From Castellaniella ginsengisoli (GTDB taxonomy: Bacteria > Pseudomonadota > Gammaproteobacteria > Burkholderiales > Burkholderiaceae_B), in NCBI RefSeq assembly GCF_039523235.1, contig NZ_BAAAEX010000003.1: 64,000 bases of DNA. One strand, written 5' to 3'. Position 1 is the stretch's first letter; the number at the start of each line of letters is the position of its first letter. Made by a program: the position numbers and the translations under genes. Positions 44,050 through 52,891 of the stretch are shown here, piece after piece. Under the pieces are notes generated by a model. It searched no databases, was not told the origin of the DNA, and saw only the letters and a program-made list of their open reading frames with translations.

Positions 44050-44820
44050 TCACGGGTTGCGGGTGATGGTCAACGCGGAGAACGACTGCGAGGTCGGCAT
44101 GACTTCGATGGCGTTGATGTTCACGCGCGGCGGCAGGGACGCCACCCAGGCGACCGTTTCCGCAATGTCGTCCGGCCCCAGCGGATGCGCGCCGGCATAG
44201 ACGGAGTCCGCTTTGTCCTGATCCCCCCGATAGCGGGTCAGGGAAAATTCGGTGTCCCCGCACAAACCTGGCTGCACGTCGGTCACCCGCACGCCCGTGC
44301 CCGCCAGATCCGCGCGCAGATTGCGGCTGAACTGGGCCACGAATGCCTTGGTGCCGCCATAGACGTTGCCGCCCGGATAAGGATATTTGCCAGCCACCGA
44401 ACCGATATTCACAACCAGCCCGCGCTTGCGGGCCACCATGCCCGGCAAAAAAGCGTGCGTCATCAACGCCAGGCCGGTGATATTGGTATCGATCATGGTC
44501 CGCCAATCCTGCAGGAGGGCCTCTTGGGCTTTTTCAGTCCCGAGCGCCAAGCCGGCGTTGTTCACGAGGATATCGATGTCGCGCCATCCTTCGGGCAAGG
44601 AGGCCTTCATGTCGGCGATGGCCTGCTCGTCGCGAACATCCAGCGCCACCGGCAGCACGGCATCGCCATACCGCTGCTGCAGATCGAGCAACCGTTCCAT
44701 CCGGCGGGCGGCGGCGATCACCCGATAGCCGTCGCGCAGGAAGCGTTCGCAGATTGCGCGGCCAAAGCCTGCGGAAGCCCCGGTCACGAGGGCGATCTGT
44801 GCTGGTGTGGAATCGTGCAT
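44050..44820 (-). CDS. Short-chain dehydrogenase/reductase (YdfG-like)
   Basis: 256 residues from ATG 44820. Rossmann motif TGASAGFG (about residues 14-21), NNAG motif (LVNNAGLAL), catalytic Ser in NIGSVAGKYP and YxxxK in YGGTK. The closest known type is YdfG, an NADP-dependent 3-hydroxy acid/serine dehydrogenase; the PG-x-x-x-TEFS segment (QPGLCGDTEFSL) fits. The substrate is uncertain. Confidence 0.88.
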   Translation of the reverse strand: MHDSTPAQIALVTGASAGFGRAICERFLRDGYRVIAAARRMERLLDLQQRYGDAVLPVALDVRDEQAIADMKASLPEGWRDIDILVNNAGLALGTEKAQEALLQDWRTMIDTNITGLALMTHAFLPGMVARKRGLVVNIGSVAGKYPYPGGNVYGGTKAFVAQFSRNLRADLAGTGVRVTDVQPGLCGDTEFSLTRYRGDQDKADSVYAGAHPLGPDDIAETVAWVASLPPRVNINAIEVMPTSQSFSALTITRNP

Positions 44821-44936
44821 AAGTCCTCTGGATGCGCTGTCTGTGCGCCGATCGCGGAACCGGCACACCGGTGTGATGTGATGCCCCTGAGGATACCGCA
44901 CCTGCGGGATGCCTGAACAGCGAAGCCGCCCAAAGC

Positions 44937-44979
44937 AAAAAACCCGCAAGACTGAGCGTCTACGCGGGTTTCGCTTTTT
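44937..44979 (-). terminator. Intrinsic terminator downstream of tRNA-Leu
   Basis: An AACCCGC/GCGGGTT stem with an inner AGAC/GTCT helix is followed on the minus strand by TTTTTT. It lies 50 bp past the tRNA-Leu 3' end. Confidence 0.8.
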
Positions 44980-45026
44980 GATGCCGGAGGACATCGTACT
45001 GAATTGGACTTCCCGATCAAGAGAAG

Positions 45027-45111
45027 TGGTGCCCAGGAGAGGACTCGAACCTCCACACCTTGCGGCACATGGACCTGAACCATGCGCGTCTACCAATTCC
45101 GCCACCTGGGC
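45027..45111 (-). tRNA. tRNA-Leu (anticodon CAG)
   Basis: Minus strand GCCCAGGTGGCGGAATTGG opens the acceptor and D-arm, and the gene ends CTGGGCACCA. The anticodon loop reads TTCAGGT, giving CAG. The long variable arm and 85-nt length, including encoded CCA, are typical of class II tRNA-Leu. Confidence 0.97.
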
Positions 45112-45219
45112 ACTGCATAACGTGTATGCTATTGCTTTCACTGATCCGCCGCGTTTTTCAGCGCGCCGTTCAGCGAAGACAGAACTATACAATACTATTT
45201 TTTTGGATGCAAACAGCCT

Positions 45220-47658
45220 TTGAAAAAGCGAACCAACAACGACAATAACCGCGACGCTTCCGACTCGCCAGCACACAGCCTCCCCTCTGACTTCGACCCC
45301 GACGTCCCCACCCGCGAGCAAGTGCTGGATACCTTGCGCAAGGCCGGCAAGCCTTTGTCTCCCGAGGCCCTGGCCGACGCCACCCACGCTACGATCCCCT
45401 TGTCCACGGGCTTCATCCGCCGCATCAAGGCCATGGAGCGCGATGGCCAGTTGCGCTACAACCCCCAGGGAAGGTTGCAAATCTGCAACAACACGCACTT
45501 CATTACCGGCGTCGTACAAGGCCACCGGGACGGATTCGGTTTCCTGATCCCCGACGAGGGCGGCCCGGATCTGTTTCTGTCGCCCCACGAGATGGCCAAG
45601 ATCCTGCATGGCGACCGGGTCAAAGTGAAAGCCGCCGGCGAATTCCGTGGGCGCCCCGAGGGCACCATCGTCGAGGTCGTCGAGCGGCGCACCCTGAAAC
45701 TGGTCGGCCGCTTCCTCAAGGAGCACGGCGCCTTCATCGTCGCGCCCGAAGACCAGCGCATCAAGCACGACATCCTGATCGCGCCCCAGGACACGGGGGA
45801 CGCCGAACCCGGCCAGGTGGTCACGGTACAGATCCTGCGCCAGCCGGCCAGCCATATCCAGCCTCTGGGCCGCGTCACCGAAGTGCTGGGCGAGATCGAC
45901 GATCCCGGCATGGAAATCGAAATCGCCGTGCGCAAGTTCGATGTGCCGGTGGACTTCTCCGACGCCACGCGCCGGCAGTTGGCCTCCATCCCCGAGCATG
46001 TGCGCGCGGACGACTGGGCCGGGCGCATCGACCTGCGCGACGTACCCTTCATCACCATCGACGGCGAAGACGCACGCGACTTCGATGATGCGGTGTTCTG
46101 CATGCCCGCCGACCTGGGCACGGCCAAACGCTCGCGGCCCGGCTGGCGGCTGCTGGTGGCCATCGCCGACGTCAGCCACTATGTGCAGCCCGGCTCGGCG
46201 CTGGACGAAGACGCCCTGGACCGCGGCACCAGCGTGTATTTTCCGCGCCGCGTGATTCCCATGCTGCCCGAGGCCTTGTCCAACGGCATCTGTTCGCTCA
46301 ATCCCGATGTCGACCGTCTGGTGATGGTATGCGACATGATGATCCCGGCAAGCGGCGCCAAAGCCGGCTCCGTCACGGCTTATCAATTCTACGAAGCCGT
46401 CATTCACTCCCACGCCCGCACCACCTACACCGACATCTGGTCGGCCCTGCAGCAGCCCACGGGCCCCGCAGCCCAGAATCTCGGCGATCTGCTGCCGCAC
46501 GTGCAGACGGCCTACGATCTGTTCCAGGCTTTCGAGCAGGCGCGGCGCAAGCGCGGCGCCATCGACTTCGACACGGTCGAGACCCGCATCGTCTGCAACC
46601 CCCTGGGCCGCATCGAGCGCATCGAGCCCTATACACGCAACGATGCCCACCGCCTGATCGAGGAGTGCATGCTGGCGGCCAACACCTGCGCGGCCGACTT
46701 CATCGTACGCAACAAGGCCCAGGCGCTGTTCCGCGTGCACGACGGCCCGACGCCGGAAAAACTGCAGACGCTGCGCGAGTACCTGCGCCTTCTGGGCCTC
46801 ACGCTGGAAGGCGGCGACGAGCCCACGACCGCCGACTATGCCCGCCTGATCCAGGCCAGCCGGGCGCGGCCGGACTTCGACGCGATCCAGACCATGTGCC
46901 TGCGCTCGATGCAGCAGGCCATCTACAGCCCGGAGCAGACCGGCCACTTCGGCCTGGCCTACGAGCACTACGCGCACTTCACCTCGCCCATCCGGCGTTA
47001 CCCGGATCTGCTGGTGCATCGCGTGATCCGGGGCATTTTGCACAAGCGCCGCTACCAGCCCCCTGCCCTGCCGGGCCAGCCCGCAGACCCCGCCCTGCCC
47101 GCGAAAATCCGCGAGCGCGATGCCTGGGAAGCCCTGGGCGCGTTGCTCTCGGCGCGCGAACGGCGGGCCGACGAGGCTTCACGCGATGTCGAGGCCTGGC
47201 TGAAATGCTGGTTCGTGCGCGAGCACGTCGGCGAGGTCTTCAGCGGCCGGATCAGCAGCGTCACCAGCTTCGGCGTGTTTGTCACGCTGGACACGCTCTA
47301 TGTGGAAGGCCTGGTGCATATCTCCGAACTCGGCGGCGATTACTTCCAGTACCACGAGGCCCTGAACGAGCTGCGCGGCGAGCGCACCGGCCTGCGCTAC
47401 CAACTGGGCGACGCCTTGCAGGTACAGGTCTCGCGTGTGGATCTCGAAGCCCGGCGCATCGACTTCCGGCCGGTCAAAGGTGAAGATTTCAAGTCCCTTC
47501 AGGCCGGCATCGACAGCGAATCCAGCCCCGCCGCGCGCCCGCACAAAAAGGCCGCCGGCACCAAGCCCGCCGCGTTGCGCGGCACCACGGCCAGCCAGCG
47601 CCGCGCCGAGGCCAAGCGCGCCGCACGCCAGGAAGCGCCGCGCAAGCGGCGCTCCTGA
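45220..47658 (+). CDS. rnr: Ribonuclease R
   Basis: 812 residues; the start is TTG 45220, as no in-frame ATG precedes the conserved region. Domain order: HTH-like N-terminus (REQVLDTLRKAGKPLSPEAL), cold-shock domains, RNB catalytic domain with the Mg-binding Asp cluster DGEDARDFDDAVF (about residues 281-293), S1 domain (VFSGRISSVTSFGVFVTLD), and a basic Lys/Arg-rich tail. It is a processive 3'-5' exonuclease that degrades structured RNA. It is followed by rlmB, the usual order in this group. Confidence 0.95.
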   Translation: MKKRTNNDNNRDASDSPAHSLPSDFDPDVPTREQVLDTLRKAGKPLSPEALADATHATIPLSTGFIRRIKAMERDGQLRYNPQGRLQICNNTHFITGVVQGHRDGFGFLIPDEGGPDLFLSPHEMAKILHGDRVKVKAAGEFRGRPEGTIVEVVERRTLKLVGRFLKEHGAFIVAPEDQRIKHDILIAPQDTGDAEPGQVVTVQILRQPASHIQPLGRVTEVLGEIDDPGMEIEIAVRKFDVPVDFSDATRRQLASIPEHVRADDWAGRIDLRDVPFITIDGEDARDFDDAVFCMPADLGTAKRSRPGWRLLVAIADVSHYVQPGSALDEDALDRGTSVYFPRRVIPMLPEALSNGICSLNPDVDRLVMVCDMMIPASGAKAGSVTAYQFYEAVIHSHARTTYTDIWSALQQPTGPAAQNLGDLLPHVQTAYDLFQAFEQARRKRGAIDFDTVETRIVCNPLGRIERIEPYTRNDAHRLIEECMLAANTCAADFIVRNKAQALFRVHDGPTPEKLQTLREYLRLLGLTLEGGDEPTTADYARLIQASRARPDFDAIQTMCLRSMQQAIYSPEQTGHFGLAYEHYAHFTSPIRRYPDLLVHRVIRGILHKRRYQPPALPGQPADPALPAKIRERDAWEALGALLSARERRADEASRDVEAWLKCWFVREHVGEVFSGRISSVTSFGVFVTLDTLYVEGLVHISELGGDYFQYHEALNELRGERTGLRYQLGDALQVQVSRVDLEARRIDFRPVKGEDFKSLQAGIDSESSPAARPHKKAAGTKPAALRGTTASQRRAEAKRAARQEAPRKRRS

Positions 47659-47750
47659 TTCCGCGCGCCCGGGCCGCACTACAATCCAAGGCACGGTCCC
47701 GTCCGCCCATGCGGCGGGACCGCGCCGCCCATATTTCCCATAGGCCGATG

Positions 47751-48503
47751 ATGTCATCCCAACAAATCCTGGCCGGCTTCCATGCCGTGCAAGCGCGCCT
47801 GCGCCATGCCCCGGACTCCATCCGCGAGGTCTATCTGGACACCACGCGCCAGGACGCCCGCATGCAACGCTGCATCGAACAACTGGAGGCCGCGAACGTG
47901 CGCTGGCACGCCGCCGACGCCCGGCGCCTGGAGGGCCTGGCTCGCGGCGTGCGCCACCAGGGCATCGTAGCCCTGGCCCGCCCGCGGCCGTTGGCCGTGG
48001 CGGTCGACGAGGTCCTCGACCTCCTGGAAGACCGCAATGAACCGGCCCTGCTGCTGGTGCTGGACGGCGTCACCGACCCGCACAATCTGGGCGCCTGCCT
48101 GCGCACGGCCGACGCCGCTGGCGTGCACGCGGTCATTGCGCCCAAGGATCGCGCCGTGGGCCTGAATGCGACGGTCCAGCGCGTGGCCTGCGGCGCCGCC
48201 GACACCGTGCCCTACTTGACGGTCACCAATCTGGCGCGCACGCTGCGCGCGCTGCGCGAACGCGACATCTGGATCGTAGGCACCGACGACACCGCCACGC
48301 ACGGCCTGCACGCTGTCGATGCGCGCCGTGCCATGGCCTGGGTGATGGGCGCCGAAGGCGAGGGGATGCGCCGCCTGACCCGCGAAACCTGCGACGAACT
48401 CGTCTCCATTCCCATGCGCGGTTCGGTCGAGAGCCTGAACGTCAGCGTCGCCAGCGCGGTCTGCCTGTACGAGACCGTCCGCCAGCGGCTGGCGCCGGCT
48501 TGA
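47751..48503 (+). CDS. rlmB: 23S rRNA (guanosine-2'-O)-methyltransferase RlmB (TrmH family)
   Basis: 250 residues; ATG 47751 sits six bases after AGG, and an ATG at 47748 is adjacent. N-terminal substrate-binding domain (GFHAVQARLRH), then SPOUT motifs: LDGVTDPHNLGACLRTADAAGVHAVI, WVMGAEGEGMRRLT and SIPMRGSVESLNVSVASAV. It methylates G2251 of 23S rRNA in E. coli numbering. Confidence 0.93.
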   Translation: MSSQQILAGFHAVQARLRHAPDSIREVYLDTTRQDARMQRCIEQLEAANVRWHAADARRLEGLARGVRHQGIVALARPRPLAVAVDEVLDLLEDRNEPALLLVLDGVTDPHNLGACLRTADAAGVHAVIAPKDRAVGLNATVQRVACGAADTVPYLTVTNLARTLRALRERDIWIVGTDDTATHGLHAVDARRAMAWVMGAEGEGMRRLTRETCDELVSIPMRGSVESLNVSVASAVCLYETVRQRLAPA

Positions 48504-48607
48504 ACGGCCGGCACGCAAGCCCTTTTCAAAAAAGCGCATAATGTCCGGGCCGGCGCGCCCGCCCGGGCAACCTCCCATTCTTCTTCAATCCGACCCCACG
48601 CCTTCCC

Positions 48608-49843
48608 ATGTCCGATCAAGGCTTCACCACCCGGCTCGTCCATGCCGATCACCGCGCCCAACTGGAACACGGCGCCATCCATCAGCCCATCCACCCGTCC
48701 ACCGAATACGCCTACTCGGACGCGCGCGAACTTGCCGCCGTGTTCCAGGGCAAGGCCGGCTACACCTACGCCCGCCAGGGTACGCCGACCACGGCCTCGC
48801 TGGAAGCCAAGATCACGGACATGGAGCATGCACAGGCCACGGTCACGTTCGCCACGGGCATGGCGGCACTGAACGCCACATTCTTCGCCTTGCTGCGCCA
48901 AGGCGACCACCTGATCACCAGCAAGTACATCTTCGGCAACACCAACAGCCTGCTGATGACGCTGGAAAACTTCGGCGTGGAACTGAGCCTGGTGGACGCC
49001 ACCGACGCCGCCCAGGTCGAGGCGGCGATCCGGCCCAACACCCGCATGGTCTTCGTCGAGACCATCGCCAACCCGGGCACCCAGGTCGCCGACCTGAAAG
49101 CCATCGGCGCGCTGTGCCGCTCGCGCAAACTGGTCTACGTGGTCGATGCCACGCTGTCCTCGCCCTACCTGGCCCCGGGCCGGGATTTCGGCGCTTCCCT
49201 GGTGATCAACTCCTTGTCCAAGCACATCGGCGGGCACGGCAATGCCCTGGGCGGCGCCGTCACCCAGACCGGGCTGTACGACTGGACTGATTTCCCGCAC
49301 ATCTACGAGCAGTACCGCAAAGGCGACCCGCACACCTGGGGACTGCTTCAGATCAAGAAGAAAGGGCTGCGCGACATGGGCGGCACGCTGTCCTCGGATG
49401 TGGCCCACCGCATCGCGGCCGGCGCCGAGACCCTGGCGCTGCGCATGGACCGCATCTGCGCCAATGCGCTGGCGCTGGCGCGTTTTCTTGAAGCACACCC
49501 GAAAGTCAGCAAAGTGCGCTACCCCGGCCTGGCCAGCCACCCCCAGCACGCACAGGCCGCGCAATGGTTCGGCGGCCGCTTCGGCGGTTTGCTGGGCGTC
49601 GAGCTGCACGAACAGGTGGATGTCTTCGAATGCCTGAACCGCCTGCGCATCGTGGCGCTCGCCACTCATCTGGGCGACAACCGCACGCTGGTGCTGCCCG
49701 CCGCCCACACCATCTATTACGAGATGGGCCCGGAGCGGCGCGCCCTGATGGGCATTCCGGACGGTTTCCTGCGCATCTCGGTGGGAATCGAAGACGAAGC
49801 CGATCTGATCGGCGATTTCGCCCAGGCCCTGGATGCCGCCTGA
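48608..49843 (+). CDS. Cys/Met metabolism PLP-dependent enzyme (cystathionine gamma-synthase family)
   Basis: 411 residues. PLP lysine Lys205 in INSLSKHIGGHGNALGG, Tyr/Arg phosphate-binding pair in YTYARQGTPT, and TFATGMAAL. The family covers cystathionine gamma-synthase/lyase, O-acylhomoserine sulfhydrylase and methionine gamma-lyase; sequence alone does not decide, and no met or cys genes are adjacent. A T-rich terminator follows. Confidence 0.85.
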   Translation: MSDQGFTTRLVHADHRAQLEHGAIHQPIHPSTEYAYSDARELAAVFQGKAGYTYARQGTPTTASLEAKITDMEHAQATVTFATGMAALNATFFALLRQGDHLITSKYIFGNTNSLLMTLENFGVELSLVDATDAAQVEAAIRPNTRMVFVETIANPGTQVADLKAIGALCRSRKLVYVVDATLSSPYLAPGRDFGASLVINSLSKHIGGHGNALGGAVTQTGLYDWTDFPHIYEQYRKGDPHTWGLLQIKKKGLRDMGGTLSSDVAHRIAAGAETLALRMDRICANALALARFLEAHPKVSKVRYPGLASHPQHAQAAQWFGGRFGGLLGVELHEQVDVFECLNRLRIVALATHLGDNRTLVLPAAHTIYYEMGPERRALMGIPDGFLRISVGIEDEADLIGDFAQALDAA

Positions 49844-49851
49844 GTCTGATT

Positions 49852-49891
49852 CCGGGTCTGGGGTATTCCCTTACCCAACCCCGGGTTTTTT
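49852..49891 (+). terminator. Intrinsic terminator after the PLP-enzyme gene
   Basis: An imperfect stem between CCGGGTCTGGGGTA and TACCCAACCCCGG is followed by TTTTTT. Confidence 0.6.
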
Positions 49892-49932
49892 AACAAACGT
49901 CAGGAACCACGCGGGTTTCCAGTGATTTGTTC

Positions 49933-49961
49933 TTGACACTCCGGTCTTTCGAAGGCTTAAT
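49933..49961 (+). promoter_or_regulatory. Sigma-70-type promoter of the HU gene
   Basis: TTGACA at 49933-49938 and CTTAAT at 49956-49961 with a 17-bp spacer. It predicts a 5' leader of about 140 nt before the HU ATG. Confidence 0.65.
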
Positions 49962-50105
49962 ACGGCTTAGCCTTTGAACCGGCCAGGATCCCGCTCCCCC
50001 AGCGGCCGCGGAAACCGGAACGGTCTGGCTGCGACAGACCATCATCCATCAAACGTCTGGCGGATCGGCCGCCGGGCCACAATAAACCTCAGGGGTATTT
50101 CATCA

Positions 50106-50384
50106 ATGAACAAGACCGAGCTGATCGAGCATATTTCCTCCAAGACCGATCTCTCCAAGGCTGACGTGGGCCGCGCCCTGGAAGCCTTTGTGGGCGCCGT
50201 GAAGACCACCCTGAAGAAAAAGGGCTCCGTCACCCTGGTCGGCTTCGGCACCTTTGCCGTATCCGAGCGCGCCGCCCGCACCGGCCGCAACCCGCGCACC
50301 GGCGAAGAAATCAAGATCAAGAAGGCCCGCGTGCCGAAGTTCCGTCCGGGCAAAGCCCTGAAAGACGCCGTCAACGCCAAGTAA
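50106..50384 (+). CDS. hupB: DNA-binding protein HU
   Basis: 92 residues from ATG 50106. The HU signature GFGTFAVSERAARTGRNPRTG lies in the beta arm, with Pro in RNPRTG and C-terminal VPKFRPGKALKDAVN. It is a nucleoid protein that bends DNA. Single-gene unit with its own promoter and a strong terminator. Confidence 0.96.
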   Translation: MNKTELIEHISSKTDLSKADVGRALEAFVGAVKTTLKKKGSVTLVGFGTFAVSERAARTGRNPRTGEEIKIKKARVPKFRPGKALKDAVNAK

Positions 50385-50458
50385 TCCGCTTCTCAACGGC
50401 AAAGGGCTCCACGCAGCGCACGTCTTGCATGCCGACCGCTCCGGGGGCGCCCCTCCAT

Positions 50459-50489
50459 GAAAAGGCCACCGCTTCACCGGTGGCCTTTT
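50459..50489 (+). terminator. Intrinsic terminator of the HU gene
   Basis: GGCCACCG-CTTCAC-CGGTGGCC followed by TTTT, with AAAA on the other side. Confidence 0.88.
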
Positions 50490-50566
50490 CATTCCCTGCG
50501 TTTTTTCAAGCTACAATGCCACGCCCGCCCGCGCTTCCAGCGCTCATGCGGCGGGCGCACGGGTCC

Positions 50567-50642
50567 GGGTGCTTAGCTCAGTTGGTAGAGCGGCGCCTTT
50601 ACACGGCGTAGGTCGGGGGTTCGAGCCCCTCAGCACCCACCA
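50567..50642 (+). tRNA. tRNA-Val (anticodon TAC)
   Basis: GGGTGCTTAGCTCAGTTGG opens the acceptor and D-arm, the anticodon loop centre reads TAC, T-arm GGTTCGAGCC, and it ends CAGCACCCACCA. Length 76 nt with encoded CCA. TACAAT at 50512-50517 is a plausible -10. Confidence 0.97.
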
Positions 50643-50695
50643 CGAACCCGGCGCTTGCCCGGGCATCCGCCGCCCGGCGGATTTACAATCCCGCC

Positions 50696-51772
50696 ATGAC
50701 TTCCACATCGCATACCCATGGCCCGCAACGCTGCGGCCTGGACGCTCTCGGCCAGTTCGACGAGATCGTCGATGTGCGCACGCCGGCCGAATACGCAGAC
50801 GACCACATCCCCGGCGCCCTGAATGCGCCCGTACTCAGCAACGAAGAACGCGTTCTGATCGGCACGATGTATGCCCAGGAGTCCCCCTTCAAAGCCACGC
50901 GCCTGGGCGCCGCCCTGGTCGCCCGCCACATCGCCGAATACCTGGAAACAATCTTCGCCGACCGCCCGCGCAGTTGGCGGCCGCTGATCTATTGCTGGCG
51001 CGGCGGCAAGCGCTCGGGCTCCATGACCACCTGGTTCAACCTGATCGGCTGGCGCGCGCGCCAGCTCGACGGCGGCTACAAAACCTGGCGGCGCCACGTC
51101 ATCGATACCCTGGCGGAACGTCCGGCCGGCCTGGACTGCATCGTGCTGACCGGCCCCACCGGCTCGGGCAAGACCCGCCTGCTGCAATCGCTGGGGGCGT
51201 CCGGCGCCCAGATCCTGGATCTGGAAAGCCTGGCCCGCCATCGCGGCTCGTTGCTGGGCGCGCTGCCGGACCAGCCGCAGCCCAGCCAGCGAGGCTTCGA
51301 GTCCGCCCTGCTTCAGGCCATCGAGGCCCTGGATCCCGCCCGGCCTGTCTTCGTCGAGGCCGAAAGCCGGCGCATCGGCCAATTAAGCCTGCCCGAAGCC
51401 CTGCTGCGCGCCATGCATGCCGGCCGCTGCGTGCGCGTACAGGCGGCGCTGCCCCACCGGATCGCTTTCCTGCTGCAGGACTACGCGCATCTGTTCGACA
51501 CGCCGGACGTCTTTGGCCAGACGCTCGAGCGCCTGATCGGCCTGCACAGCCGCCAGACGATCCGCGACTGGCAGGCCCTGATCGCCGCCGGACGGCGCGC
51601 CGACCTGTTTCAGGCGCTGGTCGAAGCCCACTACGACCCCGCCTACCGGCGCAGCAGCGGTTCTCATTACAGCGGCCTGGACCAGGCGTTGGTCTTCGAC
51701 TACGACCCCACCGCCGCCGACGATCAGGCGCAAGCCCGCGCCCTGATCGAACAATTGCACATCCCCGCCTGA
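50696..51772 (+). CDS. mnmH: tRNA 2-selenouridine synthase (MnmH/SelU)
   Basis: 358 residues. An N-terminal rhodanese domain has the active Cys100 in YCWRGGKRSG, and a C-terminal P-loop (LTGPTGSGKTRLLQ) follows. It converts 2-thiouridine at the tRNA wobble position to 2-selenouridine using selenophosphate. The donor-making gene selD starts 34 bp downstream, so the two form a functional pair. Confidence 0.94.
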   Translation: MTSTSHTHGPQRCGLDALGQFDEIVDVRTPAEYADDHIPGALNAPVLSNEERVLIGTMYAQESPFKATRLGAALVARHIAEYLETIFADRPRSWRPLIYCWRGGKRSGSMTTWFNLIGWRARQLDGGYKTWRRHVIDTLAERPAGLDCIVLTGPTGSGKTRLLQSLGASGAQILDLESLARHRGSLLGALPDQPQPSQRGFESALLQAIEALDPARPVFVEAESRRIGQLSLPEALLRAMHAGRCVRVQAALPHRIAFLLQDYAHLFDTPDVFGQTLERLIGLHSRQTIRDWQALIAAGRRADLFQALVEAHYDPAYRRSSGSHYSGLDQALVFDYDPTAADDQAQARALIEQLHIPA

Positions 51773-51806
51773 ACGCTCTCCGAGCCGCCTTCCGAATTCC
51801 ACCGCC

Positions 51807-52865
51807 ATGAATGCTTCCGAAACCTGTTCCGCTCCCCGCCTGACCTCACTGTCCCACGGAGGCGGCTGCGGCTGCAAGATCGCACCGGACGTGCTGGCGC
51901 GCCTGATGCGCGACGCCCTGCCCGCCGGCCCCTTCCCCGATCTGCTGGTGGGCACGCAATCATCCGACGACGCGGCCGTCTATCGCCTCAACGACGAGCA
52001 GGCGCTGATCGCCACGACCGATTTTTTCATGCCCATCGTCGACGATCCACGGGATTTCGGCCGCATCGCCGCGACCAACGCCCTGTCGGACGTCTACGCC
52101 ATGGGCGGCCGTCCGATCCTGGCGCTGGCCCTGGTCGGCATGCCGATCAAGGCGCTGCCGCACGACACCATCGCCGCCATCCTGTCCGGCGGCGCCTCGG
52201 TCTGCCAGCAGGCCGGCATCCCCATCGCAGGCGGCCACTCCATCGACTCGGTGGAACCGATCTACGGTCTGGCCGTCATCGGCCTGGCGCACCCGGACCG
52301 GATCAAGCGCAACGACTGCGCCCGCGCCGGCGACGTGCTGATCCTGAGCAAACCCTTGGGCGTGGGCATTCTGTCGGCGGCCCTGAAGAAGGACCGGCTC
52401 GATGCCGAGGGCTACCGGGCCATGATCGACAGCGCCACCCGGTTGAACACGCCGGGCACGCGTCTGGCCGAGTTCGAAGCCGTGCACGCCCTGACGGACG
52501 TGACCGGCTTCGGCCTGCTGGGCCACACCCTGGAAATGTGCCGGGGCTCGGGCCTGCGCGCCGAGCTGTCCTATGCCGGCCTGCCCTGGCTGGCACCCGC
52601 TCCGGACCTGGCGCGGAAGGGCATCTGCACCGGCGCATCAGGGCGCAACTGGCACGCCTGCAGCGCCGAGGCCACGCTCGATGCCGGCCTGCCGGAAGAA
52701 GCCCGCGCCTTGCTGACCGACCCGCAAACCTCCGGCGGCCTGCTGGTCGCCTGCGCGCCGGAAGCCGCCGACGAAGTCCTCGCGCTGCTGCGCACCGACG
52801 GTTTTGCGCAGGCCGCCCGCATCGGGCGCCTGGAAGCCGGACCCGCCCATATTCGGGTATCCTGA
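51807..52865 (+). CDS. selD: Selenophosphate synthetase (SelD)
   Basis: 352 residues. The N-terminal glycine-rich catalytic loop GGGCGCKIAP holds Cys21 (not selenocysteine) and Lys24. AIRS-type motifs include SSDDAAVY, TTDFFMPIVDDP and AGGHSIDSVEPIYG. It makes selenophosphate from selenide and ATP for MnmH. No selA/selB or tRNA-Sec is in this window. Confidence 0.95.
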   Translation: MNASETCSAPRLTSLSHGGGCGCKIAPDVLARLMRDALPAGPFPDLLVGTQSSDDAAVYRLNDEQALIATTDFFMPIVDDPRDFGRIAATNALSDVYAMGGRPILALALVGMPIKALPHDTIAAILSGGASVCQQAGIPIAGGHSIDSVEPIYGLAVIGLAHPDRIKRNDCARAGDVLILSKPLGVGILSAALKKDRLDAEGYRAMIDSATRLNTPGTRLAEFEAVHALTDVTGFGLLGHTLEMCRGSGLRAELSYAGLPWLAPAPDLARKGICTGASGRNWHACSAEATLDAGLPEEARALLTDPQTSGGLLVACAPEAADEVLALLRTDGFAQAARIGRLEAGPAHIRVS

Positions 52866-52891
52866 ATCCCGTTCCCGTTCCAGGAGCTTCC

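Noticed and set aside
44821..47043. N-terminal extension giving a 997-residue SDR protein
   Set aside because: The extension runs through tRNA-Leu and antisense to rnr; the SDR fold starts normally at ATG 44820.
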